From an uncultured Gammaproteobacteria bacterium (GTDB lineage: Bacteria; Pseudomonadota; Gammaproteobacteria; Steroidobacterales; GCA-2729495): a DNA stretch of 64,000 bases. The notes under the pieces are model-generated. The model ran no database searches and was not told the DNA's origin. It saw only the letters and a program-made list of their open reading frames with translations. How positions within the stretch are numbered: position 1 is the first letter of the stretch; the number at the start of each line of letters is the position of its first letter. The position numbers and the translations under genes are program-made. The stretch spans positions 62,001-126,000 of the forward strand of contig CAKZWQ010000005.1 in NCBI GenBank assembly GCA_937921935.1, in the 5' to 3' direction. This document shows, piece by piece, positions 10,171 to 19,000 of the stretch.

Positions 10171-10572
10171 TCATCCCTGGTGTAGATCCGTTGCGTCGAA
10201 CGCGCCCTGCAGCCATTGCAGGCGTCTGGCCTGCCGTGGGCCCGTTACCGCCACCACGTCAAAGCGCATGGCTTGTTCCGCTCGGGCGGTATGGGACTGC
10301 AGGTAATGCTGCGCTGCGCGCAGGATGCGCGCGCGCTTGCGCGGACCGATGCTCGCCAGGGCGCTGACGGGGCCATCCCGGCGCCGATAGCGCACTTCGA
10401 CGATGATCAGTTCGGGGCCATGGCTCATCACCAGATCCAGCTCGCCGAAATAGCAATGGTAGTTGCGCGTCAGCAGTTGCAGTCCCTGGCGCTGCAAGTA
10501 TTCCAGGGCGAAATTTTCCGCGGCCTGGCCATCAGCCAGGTGCGGTGCTCGCTTAGTTGCCCGACGCAGCAA
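10171..10572 (-). CDS. yraN: UPF0102 family protein YraN
   Basis: Small protein of the YraN/UPF0102 family with an endonuclease-like fold. The motif GELDLVM...LIIVEVRYR resembles the Asp-Glu-X-Lys/Arg nuclease core, and KRARILRAAQHYL is typical of the family. Biochemical function is unsettled. It overlaps the 3' end of lpoA by 20 bp, the conserved lpoA-yraN pairing, and converges on sspB. Confidence 0.9.
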   Translation of the reverse strand: MLRRATKRAPHLADGQAAENFALEYLQRQGLQLLTRNYHCYFGELDLVMSHGPELIIVEVRYRRRDGPVSALASIGPRKRARILRAAQHYLQSHTARAEQAMRFDVVAVTGPRQARRLQWLQGAFDATDLHQG

Positions 10573-12484
10573 CCGGGGGATTGTCTATGGGCGGCACGGC
10601 GAGGGCTTCACCGCGGCGGATTTTTGCCCAGGCCAGCCGGCGGTGAATACGGCCATCCCGGCCCAGGTAAAGCCGTCCGGTGACGCCGTCCAGTTCGAGC
10701 ATCCCGCCTGGCCCCGTCAGTTGTGAGGCCAGGCCAAAGGCGTCGTAACCCATGGCAAACAGCCGCGCTCTCCGACTGGCTTCGCCGGGCCAGTATTCCT
10801 CGATGCTGGCGCGCGTGGCCGCCATGTCAGCCGTGGGTGCGACCACCCAGGGCATGTCGGGAAACTGAATACCGTTCAAGTCGGAATTCCCTCGACTGCC
10901 TTCCTGGTAAATGGCTGAGGTCGCATAGGTGGGGATACCGCCGGCATAGTAAAAGCGCAATTGCGGTCGCAGCAGTTTGCCGGCCTGTGCTTGCGCGGCC
11001 AGAAATATTAGATCGACGTCTTCTCGGCGACGAGGCTCAAAACTCAGGTCCATGCCCAGATTCGCACTGAGTCGGGTTTTCCGGTCGCGGCTTTCGCTGA
11101 TTAAAAGAATTTCCTGAATGCCGTAGGAGAAATCCTTGCCCGAGGCTTCATACAGCCGATGGTCCACCAGCACGCCCCCTTGTGCTTCGTAGGTTGTGGC
11201 GAAGCTTTGCAGCAGCCGACGACCCCAGTCGTTGCTGGGGACCAGGGCAATAGCCCGCCGCCGGCCTTCGGCCAGGGCGCGATTGGCCGCTTCAGCTGCT
11301 TCGTCCTCGGGCGCGAGGGCAAACTGCACCAGTCCCGGCGGCGCGGGCAGTTCATCGGGCAGGTAGTTCAGGCTCAGGGTCGGCACGCTCAGGCCGCCTG
11401 GGTTATTGGCCAGGGCTTGCACATTGCCCTTGAGCAGCGGGCCGATGACCAGCTGCGCACCGCCGCTTATTGCTCGCTGGTAGGCAGCGATCGGGCCATC
11501 GAGCTCGACATCATAGATGCGGATTTCCCGTCGTGGCTCGGTGTCGGCCCGGTTGTAGTAGGCCGCCATGAAGCCGTCGCGAATCGCGCTGCCGGCCAGT
11601 TGCTGGCGCCCGCTCAAGGGCAGCAGCAGGGCGAGTCTTTCGGGCAGATAAGCCGCGCTGTCCTGGCCGGCAAGTAATTCCGGTAACAGGCTGTTATTGG
11701 CCGGGTGCTGGGGATGCTGCTGTTGCCAGGTGCGCAGGGCCAGGGCCATACCTGGGGTACCTGTGCTGCCACCGGCGGCGAGTTGACCCAGTGTCAGCCA
11801 GGCAGACAGCACCGGGTCATCCACTGCGTCGATGGTGGCATTGACCGGGGCGCCATAACGCTGAAACAGCGTCCACAGCAGACGCTGATTGGTGGCGATG
11901 CTCTGGGGAGTATCCAGCCAGACTTCGCGCTCCAGCAAGGCTTCGGTGCCGCCGACACTGTCGCCGATGCGGAACAGCGCCTCGCCACGAATGCGTGCTA
12001 ATTCGGCGGCGGCCCGTGGTTGCGGGGACCGCGGCGCCCGGTCAATGGCGGCGAGGGCGCGGCGGGGTTCGTCGCGGGCAATCGCCAGGTCGCCGGCAAC
12101 TTGCGCCCAGCCGAGCAGATTTTTCTGGCTGACCGGATCGGGGAGGGTGTCCAGGAGTACCTGGGCACCGTCTAAATTGCCGTCGAGTTGTTTCTGCCGC
12201 ACGGCTAGAAGCTGGTAGCGCTCCCGCACGTGCCCGGTCGTCTCGGCGGCCAGAGCCAGGTAGGCATCGGCCGCCGCCCCGTGCTGTCCGCGGTCAGCCA
12301 GGGCTGCAGCCTCGCGAAGGGCCGGGTCATCAGCGCCGACGCCCGGTGCCTGACTGACTCCCGTGCAGCCCGAGATCAAGGCGATGGCCAGGCTGACCAC
12401 AACGGCGGATCGTGACAGTTCGCCGTGCCGCTGAGGTCGCCTTACACTGCCCGGGCAGCAAGATACGTTGCTAATCCATCCCAC
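10553..12484 (-). CDS. lpoA: outer-membrane lipoprotein LpoA, activator of PBP1A
   Basis: Outer-membrane lipoprotein that reaches through the wall to stimulate the synthase PBP1A (MrcA). There is a lipoprotein signal with lipobox LISGC, a helical TPR-like N-terminal half (ALADRGQHGAAADAYLALAAE and similar), and a C-terminal domain like periplasmic binding proteins (LPERLALLLPLSGRQQLAG, QLVIGPLLKGNVQAL, AIALVPSNDWGRRLL). The start is uncertain: TTG 12502 and GTG 12484 both leave a long pre-lipobox region, while CTG 12418 would give an 18-residue signal. It is divergent from rsmI. Confidence 0.88.
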   Translation of the reverse strand: MGWISNVSCCPGSVRRPQRHGELSRSAVVVSLAIALISGCTGVSQAPGVGADDPALREAAALADRGQHGAAADAYLALAAETTGHVRERYQLLAVRQKQLDGNLDGAQVLLDTLPDPVSQKNLLGWAQVAGDLAIARDEPRRALAAIDRAPRSPQPRAAAELARIRGEALFRIGDSVGGTEALLEREVWLDTPQSIATNQRLLWTLFQRYGAPVNATIDAVDDPVLSAWLTLGQLAAGGSTGTPGMALALRTWQQQHPQHPANNSLLPELLAGQDSAAYLPERLALLLPLSGRQQLAGSAIRDGFMAAYYNRADTEPRREIRIYDVELDGPIAAYQRAISGGAQLVIGPLLKGNVQALANNPGGLSVPTLSLNYLPDELPAPPGLVQFALAPEDEAAEAANRALAEGRRRAIALVPSNDWGRRLLQSFATTYEAQGGVLVDHRLYEASGKDFSYGIQEILLISESRDRKTRLSANLGMDLSFEPRRREDVDLIFLAAQAQAGKLLRPQLRFYYAGGIPTYATSAIYQEGSRGNSDLNGIQFPDMPWVVAPTADMAATRASIEEYWPGEASRRARLFAMGYDAFGLASQLTGPGGMLELDGVTGRLYLGRDGRIHRRLAWAKIRRGEALAVPPIDNPPVAASGN

Positions 12485-12548
12485 GAGATATACCTGTGAC
12501 AACTGAATCGCTAAGCAAGTACTTTACCTTGGCCGGGGTTTATCGGCC

Positions 12549-13391
12549 GTGATCGCCGTACCGGGAACCCTGTTCGTGGTGGCGACACCGATTGGCAACC
12601 TTGGCGATCTGAGCCCTCGGGCCCAGCAAGTGCTGGCCTCCGTTGCCCTGGTGGCGTGCGAGGATACGCGGCGCTCCGGGCAATTGCTAACGGGTCCCGC
12701 TCATCCTCGGCTGGTCTCTTTGCACGAGCACAACGAGTCTGAGCGCGTCGAGGAAATTATCGCTTTACTCAGAACCGGGGCGGATGTCGCGCTTGTCAGC
12801 GATGCCGGGACGCCCCTGATCAGCGATCCGGGCTTCCGCTTGCTGGCTGCTTTACGTGAGGAAGATTTACCCGTCAGCCCGGTGCCCGGGCCTTGTGCAG
12901 CTATCGCTGCCCTGTCTATCGCCGGCTTGCCCAGCGATCGCTTCCACTTCGAAGGCTTTCTGCCCGCCAAGGCCGTCGCGCGTCAGCAGCGCCTGCAGGC
13001 CTTGTCCGGCAGTCCGCATAGCCTGGTGTTTTATGAGGCAGTCCATCGGATTGATGCTTGCCTGGCGGACCTGGTGGCAGCTTTCGGCCCGCAGCGGCCC
13101 GCGACCGTATGCCGGGAGTTGACCAAGCGGCATGAGGCCATCTACCGCGGCAGCCTGGGCGAGATGGCGGCTTTGCGGGCGGCGGATCCGGGCGCCGGCA
13201 AGGGCGAATTCACCCTGGTGGTTGCGGGTGCAGCGGCGGCCCAGGGACCCGGCGACGCTGAACTGGAGCGGGTCTTTCGCCTGCTGGCCGGCGAATTGCC
13301 GCCGGGCCGGGCCGCCGCGCTGGCTGCTCGCATCACCGGGGCGAAGCGGGCCGACGCGTACCGACTGGCCAGCTTGCCGGGGCCCGACTGA
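12549..13391 (+). CDS. rsmI: 16S rRNA (cytidine1402-2'-O)-methyltransferase RsmI
   Basis: SAM-dependent methylase that adds the 2'-O-methyl group of m4Cm1402 in the 16S P-site; RsmH, encoded 1.2 kb downstream, adds the N4 methyl to the same base. The tetrapyrrole-methylase fold shows TLFVVATPIGNLGDLSPRA, CEDTRRS, VALVSDAGTPLISDPG and the SAM loop VSPVPGPCAAIAAL. The GTG start gives 280 residues. It is divergent from lpoA across a very short gap, and the RNase P RNA follows 18 bp after the stop. Confidence 0.96.
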   Translation: MIAVPGTLFVVATPIGNLGDLSPRAQQVLASVALVACEDTRRSGQLLTGPAHPRLVSLHEHNESERVEEIIALLRTGADVALVSDAGTPLISDPGFRLLAALREEDLPVSPVPGPCAAIAALSIAGLPSDRFHFEGFLPAKAVARQQRLQALSGSPHSLVFYEAVHRIDACLADLVAAFGPQRPATVCRELTKRHEAIYRGSLGEMAALRAADPGAGKGEFTLVVAGAAAAQGPGDAELERVFRLLAGELPPGRAAALAARITGAKRADAYRLASLPGPD

Positions 13392-13402
13392 TGCCCTAAG
13401 GT
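13374..13402 (+). promoter_or_regulatory. candidate rnpB promoter inside the rsmI 3' end
   Basis: TTGCCG (13374-13379), a 17-bp spacer and TAAGGT (13397-13402) would place the transcription start at about 13409, one base before the first nucleotide of the P1 helix of RNase P RNA. The -10 match is weak (3 of 6); the support comes from spacing and position. Confidence 0.45.
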
Positions 13403-13408
13403 TCTCCG

Positions 13409-13770
13409 CGGAGCCGGCCAGGCAACCGCTCGGCCTTGGGCCGGGAGGAAAGTCCGGGCTCCTGCGTGACAGGGTGCCAGGTAACGCCTGGGGGGCGCGA
13501 GCCCACGGAAAGTGCCACAGAAAATATACCGCCGGCTTTGGCCGGTAAGGGTGAAAAGGTGCGGTAAGAGCGCACCGCGCGGGTGGTAACACGCCGCGGC
13601 ACGGCAAACCCCACCCGGAGCAAGACCAAATAGGGGAGCAGCAAAGGCCGTAAGGCCGGCGCACCGGTGTCCGCCCGGGCTCCCGGGTAGGTCGCTAGAG
13701 GCCATCGGCGACGGTGGTCCCAGATGAATGGTTGTCCTCGACAGAACCCGGCTTAACGGCCGGCTCCTTC
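13409..13770 (+). ncRNA. rnpB: RNase P RNA, bacterial class A
   Basis: Catalytic RNA of RNase P, which matures tRNA 5' ends. Universally conserved elements are directly readable: GAGGAAAGTCCGGGCTCC (P4/CR-I region), GGTAAGGGTGAAAAGGTGCGGTAAGAGC-type CR-II/III sequence given here by position 13543-13571, and near the 3' end AGATGAATGGTTGTC followed by CAGAACCCGGCTTA. The ends pair perfectly as helix P1: GGAGCCGGCC (13410-13419) with GGCCGGCTCC (13758-13767). Length of about 360 nt fits class A. The rsmI-rnpB-mraZ order is found in pseudomonads and relatives. Confidence 0.97.
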
Positions 13771-13787
13771 TTCTTCCCGCTTCATTC

Positions 13788-13837
13788 CCTGGCCCCGATT
13801 CCGGGGCCAGGTCTGGCTCGCGTGGCAGAGCAAATTT
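13788..13837 (+). terminator. candidate terminator region after rnpB
   Basis: A 10-bp perfect hairpin (CCTGGCCCCG at 13788-13797, loop ATTC, CGGGGCCAGG at 13802-13811) is followed about 20 nt later by a T-run (13832-13837) behind a short GCTC/GAGC stem. The strong hairpin lacks an adjacent T-tract, so this may be a composite terminator or processing signal for the rnpB transcript. Confidence 0.5.
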
Positions 13838-13987
13838 TTTCTGCCCCGGGTTTAACTTCAAGCCCGCCTGAGCAATCCCCGATAAGCTCCTGATTTATGT
13901 CAAGCCGAGGGCCTGATTTTGGTCGTTTGGGGAACCCAAAGTCGTCTCTAAGTGGCTGTACAGCAAGAATTAAATCGGTATTTTCGG

Positions 13988-14016
13988 TTGACGGGCATCC
14001 CTCGGCTTCATATAGT
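13988..14016 (+). promoter_or_regulatory. mra/dcw cluster promoter (sigma-70)
   Basis: TTGACG (13988-13993), a 17-bp spacer and TATAGT (14011-14016) make a near-consensus promoter upstream of mraZ. The transcription start would lie near 14023, immediately before the MraZ repeats, so MraZ bound there would block clearance. It is the only strong promoter I can see for the 17.5-kb cluster. Confidence 0.75.
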
Positions 14017-14025
14017 GTCGAGAAG

Positions 14026-14050
14026 TGGAGTTTTGTGGGAGAGGCGGGGC
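14026..14050 (+). promoter_or_regulatory. MraZ operator: three TGGGN-type repeats
   Basis: Three pentamers TGGAG (14026-14030), TGGGA (14036-14040) and GGGGC (14046-14050) are spaced exactly 10 bp apart, start to start. This matches the known MraZ box pattern of TGGGN repeats separated by 5 nt. Only the middle box is a perfect match. They lie between the mra promoter and the mraZ ATG. Confidence 0.75.
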
Positions 14051-14068
14051 GATTTTGTCCTATTTTCG

Positions 14069-14524
14069 ATGTTTCGCGGTGCAACAAAAGTCACCCTTGA
14101 TGCCAAGGGAAGAGTCGCGATCCCGGTCCGCCATCGGGAGCGTCTCGCTGCCCGTGGCGAAGGCCAGGTCGTGTGCACGGTGGACCCGGATTATTGCCTG
14201 CTCCTTTATCCCCTGCCCGACTGGGAAGACATTGAACGCAAGATCATGCGACTTCCCAGCTTTCAGCCCAAGGCCAGGCGCTTGCAGCGCCTGATGGTGG
14301 GATACGCGACGGAAATCGAACTGGACGGCAGTGGCCGGGTGCTGGTGCCGCGTGAATTGCGCGAATTCGCGGGCCTGGACCGACAGGCGATTCTGATCGG
14401 GCAGGGTGGCAAGTTGGAATTGTGGGATGAGACGCGCTGGAACGAGCGGCGCGACGAGTGGTTGGCGGCGAGTGCGGAGGATGGCTTCGACCTGCCGGGT
14501 GACCTCGAGTCGCTGACGATCTAG
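14069..14524 (+). CDS. mraZ: transcriptional regulator MraZ
   Basis: DNA-binding repressor of the mra/dcw cluster, forming a ring of AbrB-like domains. Two SpoVT/AbrB-like units are visible: FRGATKVTLDAKGRVAIPVRHRERL near the N-terminus, and ATEIELDGSGRVLVPRELREFAGL in the second half. The ATG at 14069 (MFRGATK) gives 151 residues, the family length; the longer open frame upstream runs through the promoter. Autoregulation is expected because its operator lies immediately upstream. It is first gene of the cluster. Confidence 0.97.
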   Translation: MFRGATKVTLDAKGRVAIPVRHRERLAARGEGQVVCTVDPDYCLLLYPLPDWEDIERKIMRLPSFQPKARRLQRLMVGYATEIELDGSGRVLVPRELREFAGLDRQAILIGQGGKLELWDETRWNERRDEWLAASAEDGFDLPGDLESLTI

Positions 14525-14575
14525 CCGTCGTGTGTTTGGCGTAACGCATCCTCGCGCGGGTCGAGGAGTGCCGGG

Positions 14576-15496
14576 GTGGAACAGCATGTTCCCGTATTGC
14601 GGGACCAGGTTCTTGAACAGTTGGTTACCAGGCCGGACGGGGTCTACCTCGACTGCACATTTGGTCGGGGCGGGCACAGTCGGGCGATTCTGGCGCGTCT
14701 GGTTGAGGGCGGTCGGCTTTACGCGCTGGACCGGGACCCGCAGGCCGTCGCCGTCGGACGCGAACTGGCTGCCGAGGATGAGCGTTTTGTTATTGGCCAT
14801 GCTGCATTCAGTGACTTTGGGCGTTATCTGGATGCGCAGGGTGTGGACTGCCTGGATGGATTGCTGCTGGACCTGGGTGTGTCGTCGCCTCAGCTTGATG
14901 ATGCCGACCGGGGATTCAGTTTTGTGCGGGAAGGCCCTCTGGACATGCGTATGGACCCCGCTAGCGGGCTCAGTGCAGCGCAGTGGCTGAACGACGCCGA
15001 GGAAGGCGAGATTGCGCGGGTGCTCAGGCGTTTGGGCGAAGAAAAAGCAGCGGGCCGGATCGCGCGGGCGATCGGGCAACGACGAAGGGAGAAAGCCATT
15101 AATACCACCGGGGAGCTGGCCGCGTTGATCGAGGCAGAAGTTCCCCGGCGCCCGGGTGCCAAGCATCCGGCGACGCGAAGTTTTCAGGCCATACGCATGC
15201 ATATCAATCGCGAACTTGATGAACTTGATGCCGCCCTGGCCCAGGCGCCTGATCGCCTGTGCACCGGTGGCCGCTTATGCGTGATCAGTTTTCATTCTCT
15301 TGAAGACCGCCGCGTGAAACGTTTTATGCGCGACCACGCACGGGTTGATCCTGCCTTGTCGCGTTTGCCGATCGTGCCTGCCTCGGCACAGCCTTTGTTT
15401 AGTCTGCCCACGCGCGCCATACGGCCGACGTCAACGGAGATTGCTGACAACGCCAGATCCCGCAGCGCCAGTTTGCGGGTGGCAGAGCGTCTGTAA
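14576..15496 (+). CDS. rsmH: 16S rRNA (cytosine1402-N4)-methyltransferase RsmH
   Basis: SAM-dependent enzyme placing N4-methyl on C1402 of 16S rRNA, partner of RsmI. The N-terminus HVPVLRDQVLEQLVTRPDGVYLDCTFGRGGHSRAIL holds the SAM site; DGLLLDLGVSSPQLDDADRGFSF and the C-terminal SFHSLEDRRVKRFMR are diagnostic. A GTG start after a GAGGAG motif gives 306 residues. The stop overlaps the ftsL start (TAATG). Confidence 0.97.
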   Translation: MEQHVPVLRDQVLEQLVTRPDGVYLDCTFGRGGHSRAILARLVEGGRLYALDRDPQAVAVGRELAAEDERFVIGHAAFSDFGRYLDAQGVDCLDGLLLDLGVSSPQLDDADRGFSFVREGPLDMRMDPASGLSAAQWLNDAEEGEIARVLRRLGEEKAAGRIARAIGQRRREKAINTTGELAALIEAEVPRRPGAKHPATRSFQAIRMHINRELDELDAALAQAPDRLCTGGRLCVISFHSLEDRRVKRFMRDHARVDPALSRLPIVPASAQPLFSLPTRAIRPTSTEIADNARSRSASLRVAERL

Positions 15497-15774
15497 TGCA
15501 GCGACGCGCCCTGAAACGTCTGGCTGAGCTGATGATTGGAGCCGCGGTTGTGGTATCGGGCATCGCCGCTGTCTACGCGAAACATGAGACGCGCAAGCTG
15601 TATACGGAACTGCAGGCCCTTCAGCAGGAGCGCGACCAGCTGGAGATGGAGTGGGGTCAGCTGCAGATTGAGCAAAGCACCTGGTCGACTCATGCGCGGG
15701 TGGAAAGTCTGGCTCGCGAAGAAATCGGCATGGGTGAGCCGCGGCCTGACCAGCTCAGGATGCTGCCGCGATGA
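15496..15774 (+). CDS. ftsL: cell division protein FtsL
   Basis: Small bitopic division protein of the FtsQLB subcomplex, which activates septal FtsWI. Sequence is poorly conserved, but position and topology fit: a short basic cytoplasmic tail, one membrane helix (about residues 13-30, IGAAVVVSGIAAVYA) and a periplasmic coiled coil (ETRKLYTELQALQQERDQLEMEWGQL). 92 residues. It overlaps rsmH by 1 bp and ftsI by 4 bp (ATGA). Confidence 0.92.
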   Translation: MQRRALKRLAELMIGAAVVVSGIAAVYAKHETRKLYTELQALQQERDQLEMEWGQLQIEQSTWSTHARVESLAREEIGMGEPRPDQLRMLPR

Positions 15775-17498
15775 GCCGGCGCGCGTCTTATTCACGCCAA
15801 GCCCCACCGTCTTTCCTGTTGCGCACCCGCCTGGTCGCCCTGTGTCTGGCCTTGGCCGGCGTGGGGCTGATCGGCCGGGCGGCATACCTGCAGGTCTTCA
15901 ATACGGAATTTCTGAACGAGCAGGCCGCAGCGCGCCATTTGCGTGTGGCCCAGGTGGCGGCCCATCGCGGCCCCGTCACCGATCGCAACGGCGAGGTGCT
16001 GGCGGTCAGCACGCCCGTGGACAGCATCTGGGTTAACCCGAAAGAAATTCTGCGTGCCCCGGAAAAGATTCCCCAGCTCGCTGCTGCCCTGGGCCTGGAT
16101 GCCGACCGCCTGACCAGGCGACTGACCCGGAGTGCGGGCAAGAGCTTTATGTATCTGCGCAGGCACATGAATCCTGCCGATGCCTCGCAGGTGATGGCCC
16201 TGGAATTGCCGGGCGTCGATCGGCTGCGCGAATATCGCCGCTACTATCCCGCCGGCGAAGTTGCCGGCCACCTCGTTGGCTTTACTAATGTCGACGACGC
16301 CGGTCAGGAGGGCCTGGAGCTCGCCTTCGATCAGTGGCTCGGCGGACAGCCCGGCAAGCGCAAGGTCCTGAAAGATCGCCTGGGTCGGGTGGTGGAAAAT
16401 ATCGAGTCCATCCAAACCGCCGAGCCCGGTCGCACCCTGGCCTCTTCTATCGATCTGCGCATTCAATACCTGGCTTATCGGGAGCTTATGGCTGCCGTGC
16501 AGAAGCATCGCGCTGCGTCGGGCTCACTGGTGTTGCTGGACGTGGCGACGGGTGAAGTGCTGGCCATGGTCAATCAGCCTACCTTCAACCCGAATGATCG
16601 GTCTCAGCTGGACGCCAAGCGTTACCGCAATCGCGCTATCACCGATATCCTGGAACCCGGCTCCGCCCTCAAGCCGCTGATTGTCGCGGCAGCCCTGGAA
16701 AGTGGCCAGTATTCTGCCGGCAGTCGCGTTGACACCTCACCGGGTTTCATCCAGGTCGGTGCCAAGCTCATCGAGGACAAGAAAAATTTGGGTCGCATTG
16801 ACCTGGCCACCTTGCTGGCGCGCTCCAGTAACGTCGGTGCGACCAAGGTGGCCATGTCCCTTGAAGCTGATCAGCTCTATGACATTCTGACGCGCTTCGG
16901 TATTGGTCGACCCAGCGCCAGTGGTTTTCCCGGCGAGTCGGCGGGTCTGCTCAGTCACCACGCCAACTGGCGACCCATCAGTCAGGCCACCATCGCCTAC
17001 GGTTACGGCCTGTCCATGACGCCTCTGCAACTGGCGCAGGCCTATGCAATTCTCGGCGCTGGCGGGCTGCAGCGACCCATTTCACTATTGCGCGTGGACG
17101 AGGCACCCATTCCTCGACGGGTCATCAGTGAGTCGGCGGCCCTGGATGTGCTGGCCATGCTGGAGACTGTCGTAGAGCCCGGCGGCACCGGCAGCCAGGC
17201 TGCGGTACTTAACTATCGTGTGGCGGGCAAGACCGGCACCGCGCGCAAGATTGCCCCCGGCGGTTATGCCGATGATCGCTATACGGCGGTGTTCGCCGGT
17301 ATCGCGCCGGCCAGCGCGCCGCGTCTGGCGGCCGTGGTGGTGGTGGATGATCCCCGAGGCGGCGAGTACTACGGCGGCACGGTGGCAGCGCCGGTCTTTG
17401 CTGCGGTCATGGAGGGCGCCTTGCGCGTCATGGCCATTGCGCCGGATCAGTTCGAGGATCGGGAGCGCGCCACCACCCTGGCAGCGAGCGCACCATGA
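15771..17498 (+). CDS. ftsI: peptidoglycan D,D-transpeptidase FtsI (PBP3)
   Basis: Septum-specific class B penicillin-binding protein. Short cytoplasmic tail, one membrane helix (about 21-40), a pedestal/dimerisation domain (HRGPVTDRNGEVLAVSTPV), then the transpeptidase domain. Active-site motifs are intact: SxxK at Ser298-Ala-Leu-Lys301 in EPGSALKP, SxN at Ser352-Ser-Asn354, and KTG at 487-489. The residues after the catalytic Ser are AL rather than the frequent TV/TM. 575 residues. Overlaps ftsL and murE by 4 bp each. Confidence 0.97.
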   Translation: MSRRASYSRQAPPSFLLRTRLVALCLALAGVGLIGRAAYLQVFNTEFLNEQAAARHLRVAQVAAHRGPVTDRNGEVLAVSTPVDSIWVNPKEILRAPEKIPQLAAALGLDADRLTRRLTRSAGKSFMYLRRHMNPADASQVMALELPGVDRLREYRRYYPAGEVAGHLVGFTNVDDAGQEGLELAFDQWLGGQPGKRKVLKDRLGRVVENIESIQTAEPGRTLASSIDLRIQYLAYRELMAAVQKHRAASGSLVLLDVATGEVLAMVNQPTFNPNDRSQLDAKRYRNRAITDILEPGSALKPLIVAAALESGQYSAGSRVDTSPGFIQVGAKLIEDKKNLGRIDLATLLARSSNVGATKVAMSLEADQLYDILTRFGIGRPSASGFPGESAGLLSHHANWRPISQATIAYGYGLSMTPLQLAQAYAILGAGGLQRPISLLRVDEAPIPRRVISESAALDVLAMLETVVEPGGTGSQAAVLNYRVAGKTGTARKIAPGGYADDRYTAVFAGIAPASAPRLAAVVVVDDPRGGEYYGGTVAAPVFAAVMEGALRVMAIAPDQFEDRERATTLAASAP

Positions 17499-19000
17499 TC
17501 CAGCCGCAAGCCATGCTGCTGGACGAGTTGTTTTCTGGTGTCGGCATCGATATCCCGGCCTCGGCTGTCAGCGTGAACCAACTCAGTGCCAGTAGTCGGC
17601 GTATCGGACCCGGCTCGCTGTTTCTTGCCCTGGCAGGCGATAGTCACCACGGGCTGCAATATCTCCAGCAGGCCCTGTCTGCCGGTGCCGTCGCCGTTGC
17701 CTGGGAGCCCGCGGCGGGCGTGGGCCAGGTGCAGGTTCCCGACGGCATCGCCGCCTTCCCGGTGCCCGGCTTGAGTGGTCTGCAGGGGCGCCTGGCCGAT
17801 TGCTTTTACCGCGCACCGTCGGCTGACCTGCAGGTCACGGGGATCACGGGCACCAATGGCAAGACTACGGTGGCATGGTTGGTGTGCCAGGCATTGACGG
17901 CGCTGGGCCAACGCGCCGCTTACTCCGGGACCCTGGGATTTGGTTTGCCCGGTTCGCTGGAGCCGACCGCGCTGACCACACCCGGCTGCGTGGAGGTGCA
18001 CCGCCGCTTGCGCCAGTTCGCCGACGACAGTGTCAGGCATGCCGTGATGGAAGTGTCGTCCCATGCCCTGGACCAGGGGCGTGTAGACGAGGTGCGTTTT
18101 GCCGTCACGGCGCTGACGAATATCAGCCGGGACCACCTTGACTATCACGGTGACATGGATCGTTATGTGTCGGCCAAGGCGCGCCTGTTCCTGGAGCAGC
18201 CGGCCCCGGTTGCGGTCATCAACCTGGCTGATGAGCGGGCCCGTGCCTTGGGCGCGGGACTGGCTTCGTCCACGGAGCTGATTGGCGTAGCCCTGGTAGA
18301 GCCCGGCGAGGCCTCACCGGCAGCCCGGCTGATTGGCAGACTGGTGGCAACACGCCGCGCCGGCATCGGCGTCGAATTAACGGGAGATTTCGGCCAGGCC
18401 CTGATTGAAAGCAAGCTCTGGGGACGCTTTAACGCGGAAAACCTGGTGGTGGCTGCCGGCATCCTTTTGGGCCATGGGGTTGATCTGGAGTCAGCCGCCC
18501 TGGCACTGGCCGGCGCAACGCCACCGCCCGGCCGCCTGGAACGCCTGGCGCAATCGCGCCAGGGCCCCGATGTGGTGGTGGACTTTGCGCACTCGCCAGA
18601 CGCCCTGAAGCAGGCCTTGCTTGCCGTGCGGGAGCACTGCGATGGCAACGTCTGGTGCGTGTTCGGCTGCGGCGGTGAACGGGACACCGGCAAGCGCGCA
18701 CCTATGGGTGCCGTGGCCTCGGGCCTGGCCGATCATGTGTTGCTGACGGACGATAATCCGCGCGGCGAAGATCCCGAGGCGATCATCGCATCCATTCGAG
18801 CGGGTATTCGCGGTCCCGGGCGCGTGGAGGTGATTCGCGACCGGGCTCGCGCAATCCGTCATGCCGTCCGCCACGCAGGCCTTGGCGATGCTGTCCTGAT
18901 CGCCGGCAAGGGCCATGAATTACTGCAGATCGAGGCCGGCCAAAGTCTGCCTTTTTCTGATCGGGAAGTTGCCCGGACTGCCATGGAGCAATGCGAGTGA
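17495..19000 (+). CDS. murE: UDP-N-acetylmuramoyl-L-alanyl-D-glutamate--2,6-diaminopimelate ligase MurE
   Basis: Adds the third stem-peptide residue. The Mur-ligase ATP loop GTNGKTT is present, with a lysine-bearing central domain (SSHALDQGRVDEVRF). Specificity motif DNPR (Asp420-Arg423 within TDDNPRGEDP) indicates meso-diaminopimelate rather than lysine, as expected for a Gram-negative. 501 residues. It overlaps ftsI by 4 bp and murF by 10 bp. Confidence 0.97.
   Translation: MIQPQAMLLDELFSGVGIDIPASAVSVNQLSASSRRIGPGSLFLALAGDSHHGLQYLQQALSAGAVAVAWEPAAGVGQVQVPDGIAAFPVPGLSGLQGRLADCFYRAPSADLQVTGITGTNGKTTVAWLVCQALTALGQRAAYSGTLGFGLPGSLEPTALTTPGCVEVHRRLRQFADDSVRHAVMEVSSHALDQGRVDEVRFAVTALTNISRDHLDYHGDMDRYVSAKARLFLEQPAPVAVINLADERARALGAGLASSTELIGVALVEPGEASPAARLIGRLVATRRAGIGVELTGDFGQALIESKLWGRFNAENLVVAAGILLGHGVDLESAALALAGATPPPGRLERLAQSRQGPDVVVDFAHSPDALKQALLAVREHCDGNVWCVFGCGGERDTGKRAPMGAVASGLADHVLLTDDNPRGEDPEAIIASIRAGIRGPGRVEVIRDRARAIRHAVRHAGLGDAVLIAGKGHELLQIEAGQSLPFSDREVARTAMEQCE

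Noticed and set aside
13926-13940. TTTGGG GAA CCCAAA hairpin upstream of the mra promoter
   Set aside because: A perfect but small 6-bp stem with a 3-nt loop and no T-tract. It is not enough to call a terminator or operator.
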